This document shows, one piece after another, positions 1-9,410 of a stretch of DNA of 64,000 nt. The first letter of the stretch is position 1, and each line of letters begins with the position of its first letter. The notes under the pieces are model-generated. The model was not told the origin of the DNA and ran no database searches. It was given only the letters and a program-made list of their open reading frames with translations. Source of the stretch: Gnetum montanum (taxonomy: Eukaryota; Streptophyta; Gnetopsida; Gnetales; Gnetaceae); assembly GCA_015680685.1 (NCBI GenBank), contig MNCI01008302.1:922375-986374 (forward strand), written 5' to 3'. The position numbers and the translations under genes are program-made.

Positions 1-161
1 TCGGTCATGTGCGCATCCAAATACGTCACACTTGAATAAAGGTGCCACACAATTACAAGCATCACATTACGCTGGGAAAATAATCTAACTCCTATGGAAA
101 CAAAATGCAAGGGCTTTGCTACAACTACTCAAAAGATACCTAGGTGTGGCGGAGGGCCACT

Positions 162-171
162 TATTTATAGG
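162..171 (-). promoter_or_regulatory. LTR TATA box (A0)
   Basis: On the minus strand this reads CCTATAAATA, a canonical plant TATA box. The same motif is at the equivalent place in the related LTRs at 2767-2776 and 60877-60886. Activity is inferred, not shown. Confidence 0.6.
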
Positions 172-184
172 CTAAAACAAGCTT

Positions 185-300
185 TGCGTAAATGGGGCCA
201 CGTCGACGCATAAAGGGATGCGTCGATGGGGCCTCGTTGACACAACCTTGTATACGGGGCCTCGTATATGCGGCCTAGTTAACGCATCGACTATATAGCA
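185..300 (-). repeat. CpG-rich U3 motif array with hairpin
   Basis: About 115 bp immediately upstream of the TATA box carry several spaced copies of a GGGGCC(A/T)CGT-like motif and a perfect 9-bp inverted repeat, TCGACGCAT / ATGCGTCGA, around a six-base loop. CpG is dense here although it is scarce in the rest of the window. The position suggests an enhancer-like U3 subrepeat block. The sequence differs completely from the block at the same place in the other family-A LTRs. Confidence 0.55.
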
Positions 301-324
301 CTTCATCACTCTTGCATCCCTTTT

Positions 325-1860
325 TTGAATTGATGGATCTCTATTGTATTCCTCTCTTGTTTCTCCTTTTCTTAATTCATCCTCCTTCTTTGCCACTTGA
401 TCAATTAACCTTTGTACTTGATGGAAAGACATTTTAGATAATTGGCCTTGTGCATAAACCCCAAGGGTGTCTCAAGTCTTATTTCAAAGCCCATTAATAA
501 TGCCTTAGTTGCTCCCATCAAGAAAATTCATGGCCTAGGCACTTATGTAATAATGAATAATATTAGCCTATGGCCATATCAAGGGATTCATGAGTCCCTT
601 GCTTCATTCCTTGGATCTATTTCTAAAGATTGGAAATATGGGTATAAGTTTGATATTTGTGATTGAAAAGCTCCAACATGGTACTCCATCTCCTAATTGA
701 TTCTCGTTCAAGTGATCTATACTAACTTTATGCTTCTTTCACAAGTGTCCTTAGGAAAAAATGTAATTTCTACTAATTAGTTTCTATATTTTGCATGACA
801 TAAGCATCATGGAATTCTTGAAGGTGGTGTTGAGGATCAACATTGTAATCACCCTTAAATTTGACATGTTATTCATGTCTACCCACTTGATGTGCTTGTG
901 CTTAACATGACTAGTTGATATATAGATAACTTCTTGGATATTGATCATACTGTGGGTTATCATTAGGGGTTCATCATCATGATTGGATTCATGAGCTCTA
1001 TTGTAGTGGTGCTTCCTTTGGTGCTGATACCTCTCTTGATCCTTTCTTTGATCCCTATGCCTTCTTAGTTCAAGGTGTTCATCTTATTCATCAGAGTATC
1101 TCAAGTGATGGTCATAACGATCATCAATTCTTTGTTCTTCCTCGTTATGCTCTTGGTACTATTGTCTCCTCCTATTAGAGTTCATTGATAATCATGAGGA
1201 TGAAGATGAGGCTGGAGGAGAACAATGTTAGCTTGTCCTCCCTCAATTATGGTATTCCTCCTTGTGGGATTTAGCAAAAACTCCTGGGCTTGAGTTCTAC
1301 TTATACTTAGAGTCTGTCCTTCTAGGTGTCTTTTCTAGGAAGGAATATAATTGAACTTTCATTGGTTCTTCAAGTTGGATGACAGGCATTTGAGAAGGAT
1401 CGTCATGATGTTGAAGAGCTTTTTTGTAATAAATGCATTACCATTGAGTTATTCTAGGACAAATGGAGTGTTAACTTGCTTTCCCTTATTATGTACATGC
1501 TTAATTTCAATGGTAGCATCTCTCTTCATTTGTGCTTTTGTGGGTTGGTATGGTTTTGTCATGTGTTTAGTCACATTGTACCATTCTTGTAGTTGGTTTA
1601 GATTTATTTCCCCTTAAGGAAGCTTGAAACATGCTAAGTGTTGCTCACTTTGGAGGCAAGATAATGTTGCCTTATATGTCTCTCTACCTCATTTACCTGT
1701 CTTGATGAAAGATGAAAGTAAAGTTTGTATAGTAAGGATTAGTGTGAGTGTATGTGATTATAGTTTTCATGGGAATTCCCCAATCTTCTCCATCACTAGT
1801 TCTACCATTGCCTCTTTGTAGCTCTTTGGTAGGTGATGATTTGTCTTTAAGTGAAGCCAT
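325..1860 (-). pseudogene. Ty3/gypsy gag remnant (A1)
   Basis: Decayed gag on the minus strand. A start codon at 1860 opens a reading frame beginning MASLKDKSSPTKEL; an in-frame Met lies 13 codons upstream. Further along, in shifting frames, come a highly charged Arg/Glu/His-rich stretch (about 1180-960) and a match to the retrotransposon_gag capsid domain (about 850-500), recognisable by the pattern around DPQHHLQEFHDAY, YRSLERESIRRW and ESLDMAIG. The tail (about 430-320) has another open stretch starting MSFHQVQRLIDQV. Many stops and frameshifts rule out function. No protease or pol follows: gag runs straight into U3 sequence, so the element has lost its pol region. The capsid match is by eye and would be settled by a profile search. 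Confidence 0.6.
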
Positions 1861-2766
1861 GTTGAAACTATAATGCTTTTTAGGTGTGGGTGTTTCCAAG
1901 TTTATTTAAGGATTACAAGTTTTAACTTTAAATTCATAATACAACAAACTTTGTAAAATCAATTACTTAACACACACTAACTATCCTTGTCAATGGTGCT
2001 AATGATGAGAAGTGGAGTAATCCAACATCCAACCATACAAGTGTCAAGTGTTTATGCATGACTTGATCATAATCCATGGATGGCCAATGTTATTATGCTT
2101 AGTAATTAAGTTGAAGTTTAAGACCGTTGTCTTCCCACTTTGAGTTAGTGAAAGCTAAGTGTGTGGTTTAATGCACGGTGAGGCATATTATGATTGATGT
2201 TATTAAGCATATTTTATCCTAGAAATAATCATAATTGAGAATGAAATTTAATCTAAGTCTAAGTAATGATAGAAATGTAAATCTACTCTAGCCTAAGGTG
2301 ATGAGTATTTGATCTTGATTGTCTACACACATCTTGGAATTTATGCAACCATTATTGGATTACCAAGCATTATGCTACTTGGTGTACCAACAAATAGAAC
2401 TATTGGGCTTACCAAACAATTACACTTAAGTGCTTGAAATTAGTTGACTCATTTTGATTACTACTAGTAAGTGAAAGTAAAGTACTTTGGAAATTAAAGT
2501 GTCATGCTAATAAAGAAGTAAACATTTTGCTAAGTGAAAATAGTAAACTAGGAGAATGCTACAATGGTGGAAAATACCTTGATCTTTATTTCCATTCATA
2601 ATTTGTGTCCAAGTACAAAATACTTGAACAAAAAATTTGTTCACTATGCCACACCACATTGTTGGAATTCACACTTCCAATTGCTATGTCTAAATTCATG
2701 AAATGAAATTGCAAGAGGCCAGTTACTATGAGAATGAAGAGTTGTTGGATTATGCACCCAAGTGTT

Positions 2767-2776
2767 GTATTTATAG
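2767..2776 (-). promoter_or_regulatory. LTR TATA box (A1)
   Basis: Minus-strand CTATAAATAC, same motif and placement as in the LTR at 60.9 kb. Confidence 0.6.
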
Positions 2777-2795
2777 GGCCACACACATCATGAGA

Positions 2796-2857
2796 CATTG
2801 TATCAATGATGACATATCAAGGAAACTGACATAGAATCAATGACATCATTGATACAA
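2796..2857 (-). repeat. U3 inverted repeat array (A1)
   Basis: CATTGTATCAATGATG at 2796-2811 is mirrored by CATCATTGATACAA at 2844-2857, with a related motif (AGAATCAATGAC) between. It sits directly upstream of the TATA box, the same place as the CpG-rich array in A0 and the GATATC array in the LTR at 60.9 kb. Confidence 0.5.
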
Positions 2858-2889
2858 CATTGTTGCTATGATGTTTTTTTTTTACCAAA

Positions 2890-3700
2890 AATCTAACTTC
2901 ATAAAGGATGTAAAGTGTGCCAGTATGAACATCCTAAGGGATGTTACCCTATTATGATCTACTTATAGGAGTCTAGGGCATATGTACTTAACTCAAAATT
3001 TATCAAGAAATACATGCCCAAAAGATTACCTTATCCACAAAGTAACTTCAAACAACCTTATTAATAAACATACCAACAACAGTGGGGCATATCCTCAACC
3101 ATAGGAATAATACCAACAACAGTGGCAACAACCACAAGCATGGGGAATGCCATCTCCAAGGAAACAATATCCATATAGACAACATGATCCCTATGGATAC
3201 TATACCAATCTCCCTAGGGAATACTTTGATCCATACTTCCTTACACTACTAGCCACTAAAATATTAGCGACTTAATACTTCATGAATTAATCCAAGTTCT
3301 TATGTGCCTCAACTAGCAACTGGTTCTTCAATTTAAACTCCTAATTCCCTACCACAAGTACCACCATCGATATTGCAAGGAGAGCTACCAACATTGCTGC
3401 AACAAAATAGTGCTACTAGGGTACTAACCACATAACATGATATAGTTACAAGTGAATAAAGAGCTAGGAAATGTCCTTTTTTTTAGAACAAGTGCAAAAA
3501 AGGTTCAAAGTATAGGGACCTCACCTAACTCTACCCCATTCATATACACTCCTTTAAAGAACACTATGCTTCTAGTGCCTATAGATAGGAAAGTCACAAA
3601 TGTCATGTTCACATAGACAATTACACACTAGATTAAAGTATGAGAACTTTTTAGGAAGAGAACCAATCCTAGAAGTCCCTTAGTCGATCTCTAAATAGTA
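2890..3700 (+). pseudogene. Gag C-terminal remnant of element F1
   Basis: A low-complexity coding remnant upstream of the protease. It encodes Gln/Tyr-rich stretches (around 3080-3240, including repeated CAACAACAG-type codons and an YPYRQHDPYGYY-like segment) typical of the variable part of a plant Ty3/gypsy gag. There are several stops. No zinc knuckle and no capsid domain are visible; the 5' LTR and the first part of gag are absent, so the element is truncated at about 2890 against the family-A LTR. Confidence 0.4.
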
Positions 3701-4110
3701 GTACATAAGCCATGCAAGGCTCTCTTAGATTTTGAATTAGGAGTAGACCTAATCTCACAAGATATGTACAAGGCCTAGAACCTACCCTTGCTTAAGAAGA
3801 GTAACATCTGATTAGAGCTTATAGACTGGTTCATTGCTATTCCACTTGGACAAGTGGAAGATGTTATTACTATTATCAGTGGTTGGTCCTATCCTATTGA
3901 ATTTTTAGTCATTCATGTAGGAAAGAATAGAGGGAACTTTGCAATAATTATGGAAAAAGCATGGCTTAGCACTATAGATGCTAAGCTTGGAATCAAAGAC
4001 TTGTCTTTGGAAATCTTCAAGTAAGATGAAGTCAGGATCATTTAGCATGGATGCAATTGTGTGTAGAAAATTTGAGCCATCACAACATGCAATGGATGTA
4101 TAGAAGATAT
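3700..4110 (+). pseudogene. Retropepsin-like protease remnant of F1
   Basis: A protease-like segment with the pattern KALLDFELGVDLISQ from 3716, where the usual catalytic Asp-(Ser/Thr)-Gly/Ala triad has become DFE (Asp codon at 3728-3730). It is followed by IPLGQVEDVITII and YPIEFLVIHVG, the usual downstream retropepsin strands, and by a stretch like the conserved LGRPFL region (here IIMEKAWLSTIDAKLG). Two in-frame stops are present. The order gag, protease, RT fits Ty3/gypsy. Assignment rests on position and pattern. Confidence 0.5.
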
Positions 4111-4529
4111 GTGTGTACAAAAGTGGTTATATGTAGCAACCACTTAATAAGAAGGTACATAGTGGCTGGTTACCAAAAAAGAAATAGAATTCAAAATATG
4201 CATGAAACCGACAAACAAAATCACAAGTGTATATGTGGAAAAAATAGATAAGTTAAAATAGTTAAAAAGACAACCTCCTCACATTGAATCACATCATAAA
4301 GAAGATATTGAATGCAGAAGGAACTAAAAGCCCTATTGGATATGGTTGAATCTTCCTTTCTAAACAATAAGAAATTGGTAATTATAAATGTCAAACTTGA
4401 TAAAGAACAAAAGAGAAATTTATTGGAAGTGGTAAATAAATGGCCAATTGCATTTACATGGTTTGATGACGAAATCACTAGAATTTATCTATGCATCTAC
4501 CAATATTGAATCTATACAAATCCAGTTAT

Positions 4530-5350
4530 CAAACCATGTTGCCAACCTCAAAGAAGGTTAAATCTAAAGCTTTAGTAAGTTGTTAAGCAAGAGCTAGAAA
4601 AACTACTGAAAGCAAGGTTCATCTACCCAATAGTAGACAGTGAATGAGTTAGCACATTAGGCATTGTACCAAAGAAAGGTGGAAAGTGGAGGGTTTGTAT
4701 TGATTTTAGATTGTTAAACATGGTGACATTCAACGACCATTTCCCATTGTGATTTGTTGACCAAGTCCTAGATAATATAGTAGGATACTAATATTACAGC
4801 TTTCTAGATGACTCTAGTGGGTATAATCAAATTTGCACTGCACTAGAAGACCAAGAAAAGACTACATTCACTAGTCCATGCAGGATGTTTGCCTACAAGC
4901 AAATGACCTTTTTCTTATGTAATGCAGTTGCTACTTTCTAGATACTTGTACTCAGCATTTTCCAGAAGTAAATTTGAAGCCTTTATGGATAACTTCTCTA
5001 GATTTTAAATAAAATTTGGACCATTTAGAGAAAGTACTAAAAATATGTATAGAAACTAATCTAAAGCTTAATTGGCAAAAAAGGCATTTAATAGTTCAAG
5101 ATGGTACAGTTTTTGGGGATAAAGTATCTCACAAGAGAATAGAGGTAGATGCAGAAAATATCAAAGTCATCTAGAACATCACTCAAATGTCATAAACTAT
5201 CAAAGATGTTAGATCATTTCTTGGCCATATAGGTTACTATAGAAGATTTATTGAAAATTTTTCAATAATTGCGAAATCACTGGTGGAACTAACTAAGAAA
5301 GATGCATCATTCCTATGGATAGAGCAATGTGAGACAGAATTTAAAATGTT
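4530..5350 (+). pseudogene. Reverse transcriptase remnant of F1
   Basis: Clear Ty3/gypsy reverse transcriptase in several frames: GGKWRVCIDFRLLNMV (about 4678-4725), DHFPL and VDQVLDN, then YYSFLDDSSGYNQI (about 4793-4834) and EDQEKTTFTSP. The active-site YxDD box reads FMDN at 4982-4993, so the second catalytic Asp is changed to Asn. Downstream are VLKICIETNLKLNW, then KDVRSFLGHIGYYRRFIENF (about 5200-5260), the conserved thumb/connection motif. Stops and frameshifts are frequent. The DHFPLPF-type motif and the later integrase resemble Tat/Athila-type elements; clade assignment is tentative. Confidence 0.8.
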
Positions 5351-5379
5351 AATATAAAAATTAATTGAGATACCAATCC

Positions 5380-5790
5380 ATTGAGCCCTAGATTGGTCAA
5401 ATCCTTTCCACATTATGATAGATGCTTTAAACTATGTACTGGGAATGGTATTGACTCAACTGGATGAGTAGAAAAGACCCTATTATATACACTGCGCTAG
5501 TTGAATCATCACTAGGACACAACTTATCTATACCACAATAAAAAATGAGGCAATGAATATGGTGTATACACTTGAGAAATTTAGACATTATGTGCTTGGG
5601 TACCCCATTTATGTCCACACAGATCATAGTTTCATTAGATTTCTAATGAACAAACCAATGATTAGTCCTAGAGTGATAAGATGGCTAGTTATCTTACAAG
5701 AATTTGACATTACCATGATTAATAAGAAAGGAATTAAAAATGTGGTAGTAGATCATTTATCAAGACTAAGATGGGAACCCCAAGATAATG
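5380..5790 (+). pseudogene. RNase H remnant of F1
   Basis: Continues from the RT. After a decayed start (FHIMIDALNYVLGMVLTQ, equivalent to the first catalytic Asp strand) a longer open stretch from 5553 carries TLEKFRHYVLGYPIYVHTDH, then RVIRWLVILQEFDITM and VVVDHLSRL, the standard C-terminal end of plant Ty3/gypsy RNase H. This part is well preserved although the element is dead. The frame stays open to 5880. Confidence 0.8.
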
Positions 5791-5999
5791 ATGAATTAGT
5801 ATCAGATGAATTTTCTAATAAGAACTTAATACATCAAAATTGTAATGATTGTAGAATCAATAGAGAGGTCATGGCATACTGATTACATAATGTATTACTA
5901 AATAAGAAATTCATATTGAATGGGACAAGAAAGATAAGGAATAGTGCCTTCACAAAGTGAAAAGGTATATGAAAATCAATAGAAACCTTTACATGATAT

Positions 6000-7150
6000 G
6001 TGTTGATGGGTTAATAAGGTGGTGCATGCAAGAAGAAAGTTATCAAAGATTTCAACAAGATGCACATGAAGGACCATGTGCTGGTCATCATGCAAGATGA
6101 AGGATGATACTAAAGATGATGATGGTAGGTTACTTTTGGCCTATCATATTTAGGGATGCACATTAGTTTACATAGTCTTGTGAAAGATGTCAAAGAGATG
6201 AAGGGTTAACAACTAGAAATGAAGAGCCACAATAGTAGATATGACCATTAGAACCTTTTGACATTTGAAGAATTGACTTCATGGGTTCCATCACACTCAT
6301 GTCAAATGGAAATTCTTACATTATAGTAACAGTTGATTATTGCACAGAGTGGATAAAAGTAGTTGTAGTCAAGGATTGCATAGCTAAAATAGCTACTAAA
6401 GCTTTTCAACAACATGTGGTGAATAGATTTGGAGTACCATACATGATTATGCCCAATAATGGGACTCATTTTACAAGAGATATATTTAAAAAGCTAATGC
6501 AAAAACTTGGGATGAAGAAGAAATTGACTACACCATATCATCCCCAAGCAATTAATCAAGTAGAAGTGACTAACCAAGAGATCACACGAATATTAACTTG
6601 AATAGTTAATCATTATAGGAAGGATTAGAGCACAAAACTTAATGATGTTATATGGGCATATAGATCCACCTGGAAACTTCCTATAGGGTATTCCCCATAT
6701 GAGTTAGTTTACAGTAAACTACCTACATTATTGATCCAAGTAAAACTCAATATCCTTTCAACTACTAGTATACTTGACCTTGATTTAAGTTTAGCTCAAA
6801 AAGAACACCTCATGAATCTTAATATTCTAGATGAGAATCGATTAGTAGCCCAAATAAGTAATGAAATACACAAAAGGTACTCTAAATATCAACATGATGT
6901 AGAATAAGATAAGTATCAATCAAGTTGGATAATAATAATCCTAGTTATGTCCCATAAAAGGCTAAGTTCCAAACCTCATAAGAAGGACCATATATTGTCC
7001 ATACTACATACAGGTTTGGTGTGATATAGATATACCACCCAATAACCCTATAGAAGATAATTCTTGTCAGTATTCAACAAGTCAAGCCATTCCATGATTT
7101 TCCTTACTCTCTTAAGGACTCTACCCTATCCACCAAATAGTTTACCACCT
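6000..7150 (+). pseudogene. Integrase remnant of F1
   Basis: Integrase in order: a decayed zinc-binding region (about 6060-6200, including HEGPCAGHH-like and SCERCQRDEG-like patterns), RIDFMG, then a core that is open from 6281 to 6601. The catalytic triad can be read: Asp in VTVDYCTEW (6335-6337), the second Asp replaced by Asn in MPNNGTHF (6455-6457), and Glu in NQVEVTNQE (6563-6565). The C-terminal part continues with stops: WAYRSTWKLPIGYSPYELVY (about 6655-6715), LDLDLSLAQKEHL and QQVKPFHDF. The same C-terminal sequence is found on the minus strand at 63.05-63.79 kb, so these are two copies of one family. Confidence 0.8.
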
Positions 7151-7180
7151 ATTCCATCTTCCAAATATCCACTTCTTATA

Positions 7181-7193
7181 AGAGTTATGGGGG
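7181..7193 (+). other. Polypurine tract of F1
   Basis: AGAGTTATGGGGG directly precedes the TG that opens the LTR. The equivalent position in the sister copy at 63.04 kb reads ATGAGGGAGA followed by TGTCC, so the PPT/LTR junction is supported by two copies. Confidence 0.65.
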
Positions 7194-7777
7194 TGTCAAA
7201 TTTGACACTTAGGCATAAGTTTTCCTTCTGAAAAGTTTTTACTTTTTACTTTTTACCTTTTTACTTTTCTTATCAATTTTCTATTCTTTGATACCTTTTT
7301 AATTCCTCCTACATTTTTTTGTTCATATCATTTTTGCTATTCATCTAATGTTTCTATAATTTTTCATCATCTTTCTTATTGATATTTTTGTTGATATCTT
7401 CTAATAAGTTGCAAAGGAATAAAACAAGATGTAGTCCCAATACTGCAAATTTGACCCTATATTAATAAATCATGGGAAAAATAATTCTATATACCATGGA
7501 ACCACATCATCCATCCACTCATTTCCAATTTTAAGAGGTTCTTACTATGGACATAATAATATTCTTTCCACAATAAACTAAAATAAACTTTTGATCATTA
7601 TACTTGGATAGAAAAGTGAAGTACCAAGTGGGAATGAAAAGGGTGTGACATCAAGGGTATTTTTGGATTCTTTAAGGTTGCTACTAGAAGTCTTAGCCTA
7701 CTATTAAGTTGTATTATTTACTTGAGATCAAATGAAAATGGAAGTATGTCTAAAACAAGTATTGCCTTACCATGTCA

Positions 7778-7990
7778 TTGGAAAGACATATTACCGATGC
7801 TTGAAGGTAGTTTGCTAGTAAGGTTGATACAATAATAACATAATAAATGAACAAAATAAAATTTTTTGGGGGTTTCACTAGAAAGACATGTTACCCATGC
7901 TTGAAGGTAGGTGACTTCTTAGAAATTGCAAGGTTTCTTGGACTTGAATTGGTTACAAGGATAGAAATACATGTTACTCATTCCTGAAGG
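7778..7990 (+). repeat. Three-copy tandem subrepeat in LTR
   Basis: The phrase AGAAAGACATGTTACC-ATGCTTGAAGG recurs three times, starting near 7781, 7880 and 7962, with 80-100 bp spacing and growing divergence. It is an internal U3 subrepeat. Confidence 0.55.
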
Positions 7991-8880
7991 CACTCCTCTA
8001 TCCAATTGCCAAGTCTCCTTTAAAAAGATAAAGTGTGCTATTAATAAACCTACTTCCTTGAACTTCATTACTAGCCGTTAATACTTCTTATAGTTGTGAT
8101 AGTACTGTGATTGCTAGTTTTGGGATGATGTAATGAGATGTCACTAGTAAGTGGTATGGAATAGGTTTGAATCTTGTATGGATGGGCTAATGCTCCCTTT
8201 AATCATATATTACACCTAGAATTCATGATGCCTATGGTAAGATGTCTCATGTCCCAATTTTTGCAATCCCTTGCTACTTCCATTCTATCTCACTATTATA
8301 TAGAATCATACTTTAATAGATTTATATCATATAGTGTTATTTTCTCATTTCAAGAGATACTAACATGTGTGTTTTGGAAAACAAGTATGTTTTACATCTA
8401 ACTCCTTGAGTGCCTATGGACACTTGTAAATTTGGTTATACAAGGGCACTAAGGGCTAGAGCCCACTTTGGGGAGGATCCACTTGTATAACTCTTGTGCT
8501 TAATACTTGACAATAAATTCCACATCATCTTGTGCCTTCAAAACATTTAAATCATCATTTTCACTTTCCTACATACTCATAATTGATCATACTTTTAGTA
8601 ATTCCTAGCACCCATCTCCTATACACCTCATTAACCTACTTTGCCAAAGATTCCTTCTTTCATAAATTTTTATTAAAAATTTTTCATATTTTGAGCATTA
8701 TCTATGATCAAGAACCCTTTAGATCATCTCTACATCTTCAAAACTATCCATTTGATTAAATTTTTTCATAAAAAATAAATCAAAATTCAAAATTTTTTCA
8801 TGGTAATGTTATAGCTACAATGTATTAGCCATAATATGTTGCATCTATGATATCACATCTACAATGTTTTTGTCACAAAT

Positions 8881-8900
8881 TATATATATATATATATAGG
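8881..8900. repeat. (TA)n microsatellite
   Basis: About nine TA repeats at the place where a TATA box would be expected in this LTR. Confidence 0.8.
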
Positions 8901-9410
8901 AGTTGGAAATTTTTTATTCTTCTCATTTGATGTGTAGGGAGTTCATGCCATTTTTCTAACCCTTTGATCACAAAACTTCCAAGATTCATAAGTTCCTCAC
9001 CATAGCTTCAATTTCCATGATTCTTAAATCCTCTTGATCATGGAGTAATCAACTTAGTCATGGGGAAGAGCACAACACATAGTTGTGTAATTTTAGCAAG
9101 ATTTTTGTAAAACCTGGAAGAGTACATTAAGGGTAAGAATAATAATAAATAATAAAATATTGATCAAATAATTGAATAAGATTTAATAAAATAAATAATT
9201 CCTCCTAATTACTTGTTCAAATACATAATAAGCGAGAAAATAACAATTGTGAGAGTCCATAGCAATTAAAAGATAAAACAAGTAAGGGTTTCTTTTTGAA
9301 ATTTAGAGATAAATTTTGATCAAATCCAAGAACCCAAGAGAGGATTATGAATCATTAGGAACTTATTTGGAACCCTTGGATAATCTCAAACAAATCCTTT
9401 ATGAGTACAA

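Larger units (their letters stand above)
1..320 (-). repeat. Partial LTR, family A (copy A0), cut by window edge
   Basis: This is the promoter-bearing end of an LTR read on the minus strand. Downstream of its TATA box it matches, by eye, the corresponding part of the LTR near 60.7-60.9 kb; both contain a TTTATTCAAG stretch at a similar distance from the TATA box. It follows directly after a minus-strand gag remnant, so it is probably the 3' LTR of an internally deleted element whose 5' LTR is at about 1985-2890. The far end lies outside the window. The LTR assignment rests on homology, TATA placement and position relative to gag; the terminal TG/CA dinucleotide is not visible. Confidence 0.6.
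1985..2890 (-). repeat. LTR, family A (5' LTR of A1)
   Basis: An LTR on the minus strand just upstream of the A1 gag. Its U5 part (about 1985-2460) is clearly homologous, in inverted orientation, to 12.8-13.3 kb, for example around CACTTTGAGTTAGTGAA and TGGATGGCCAATGTT, and to the LTR at 60.3-60.5 kb. A TATA box lies at 2767-2776. U3 is cut at about 2890, where a plus-strand gag-pol remnant begins, so most of U3 is missing. No clear primer binding site is readable next to 1985. Confidence 0.65.
7194..9120 (+). repeat. 3' LTR of F1 (mostly U3)
   Basis: The LTR begins TGTCAAATTTGACAC after the PPT. The first 1.7 kb is non-coding U3-like sequence. The only TATA-like tract is an AT microsatellite at about 8881-8900, preceded by spaced CTACAATG / CATCTATGATATC motifs (8815-8870), a layout like other family-A LTRs. 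The right end is uncertain and placed near 9120, before the leader of the G ORF. It may serve as 5' LTR of G and 3' LTR of F1 at once, or be two LTRs fused. Confidence 0.5.

Noticed and set aside
4051-4509. Short open frames of 65-85 codons on both strands in F1
   Set aside because: They lie between protease and RT remnants; no conserved motif, so not reported as separate genes.
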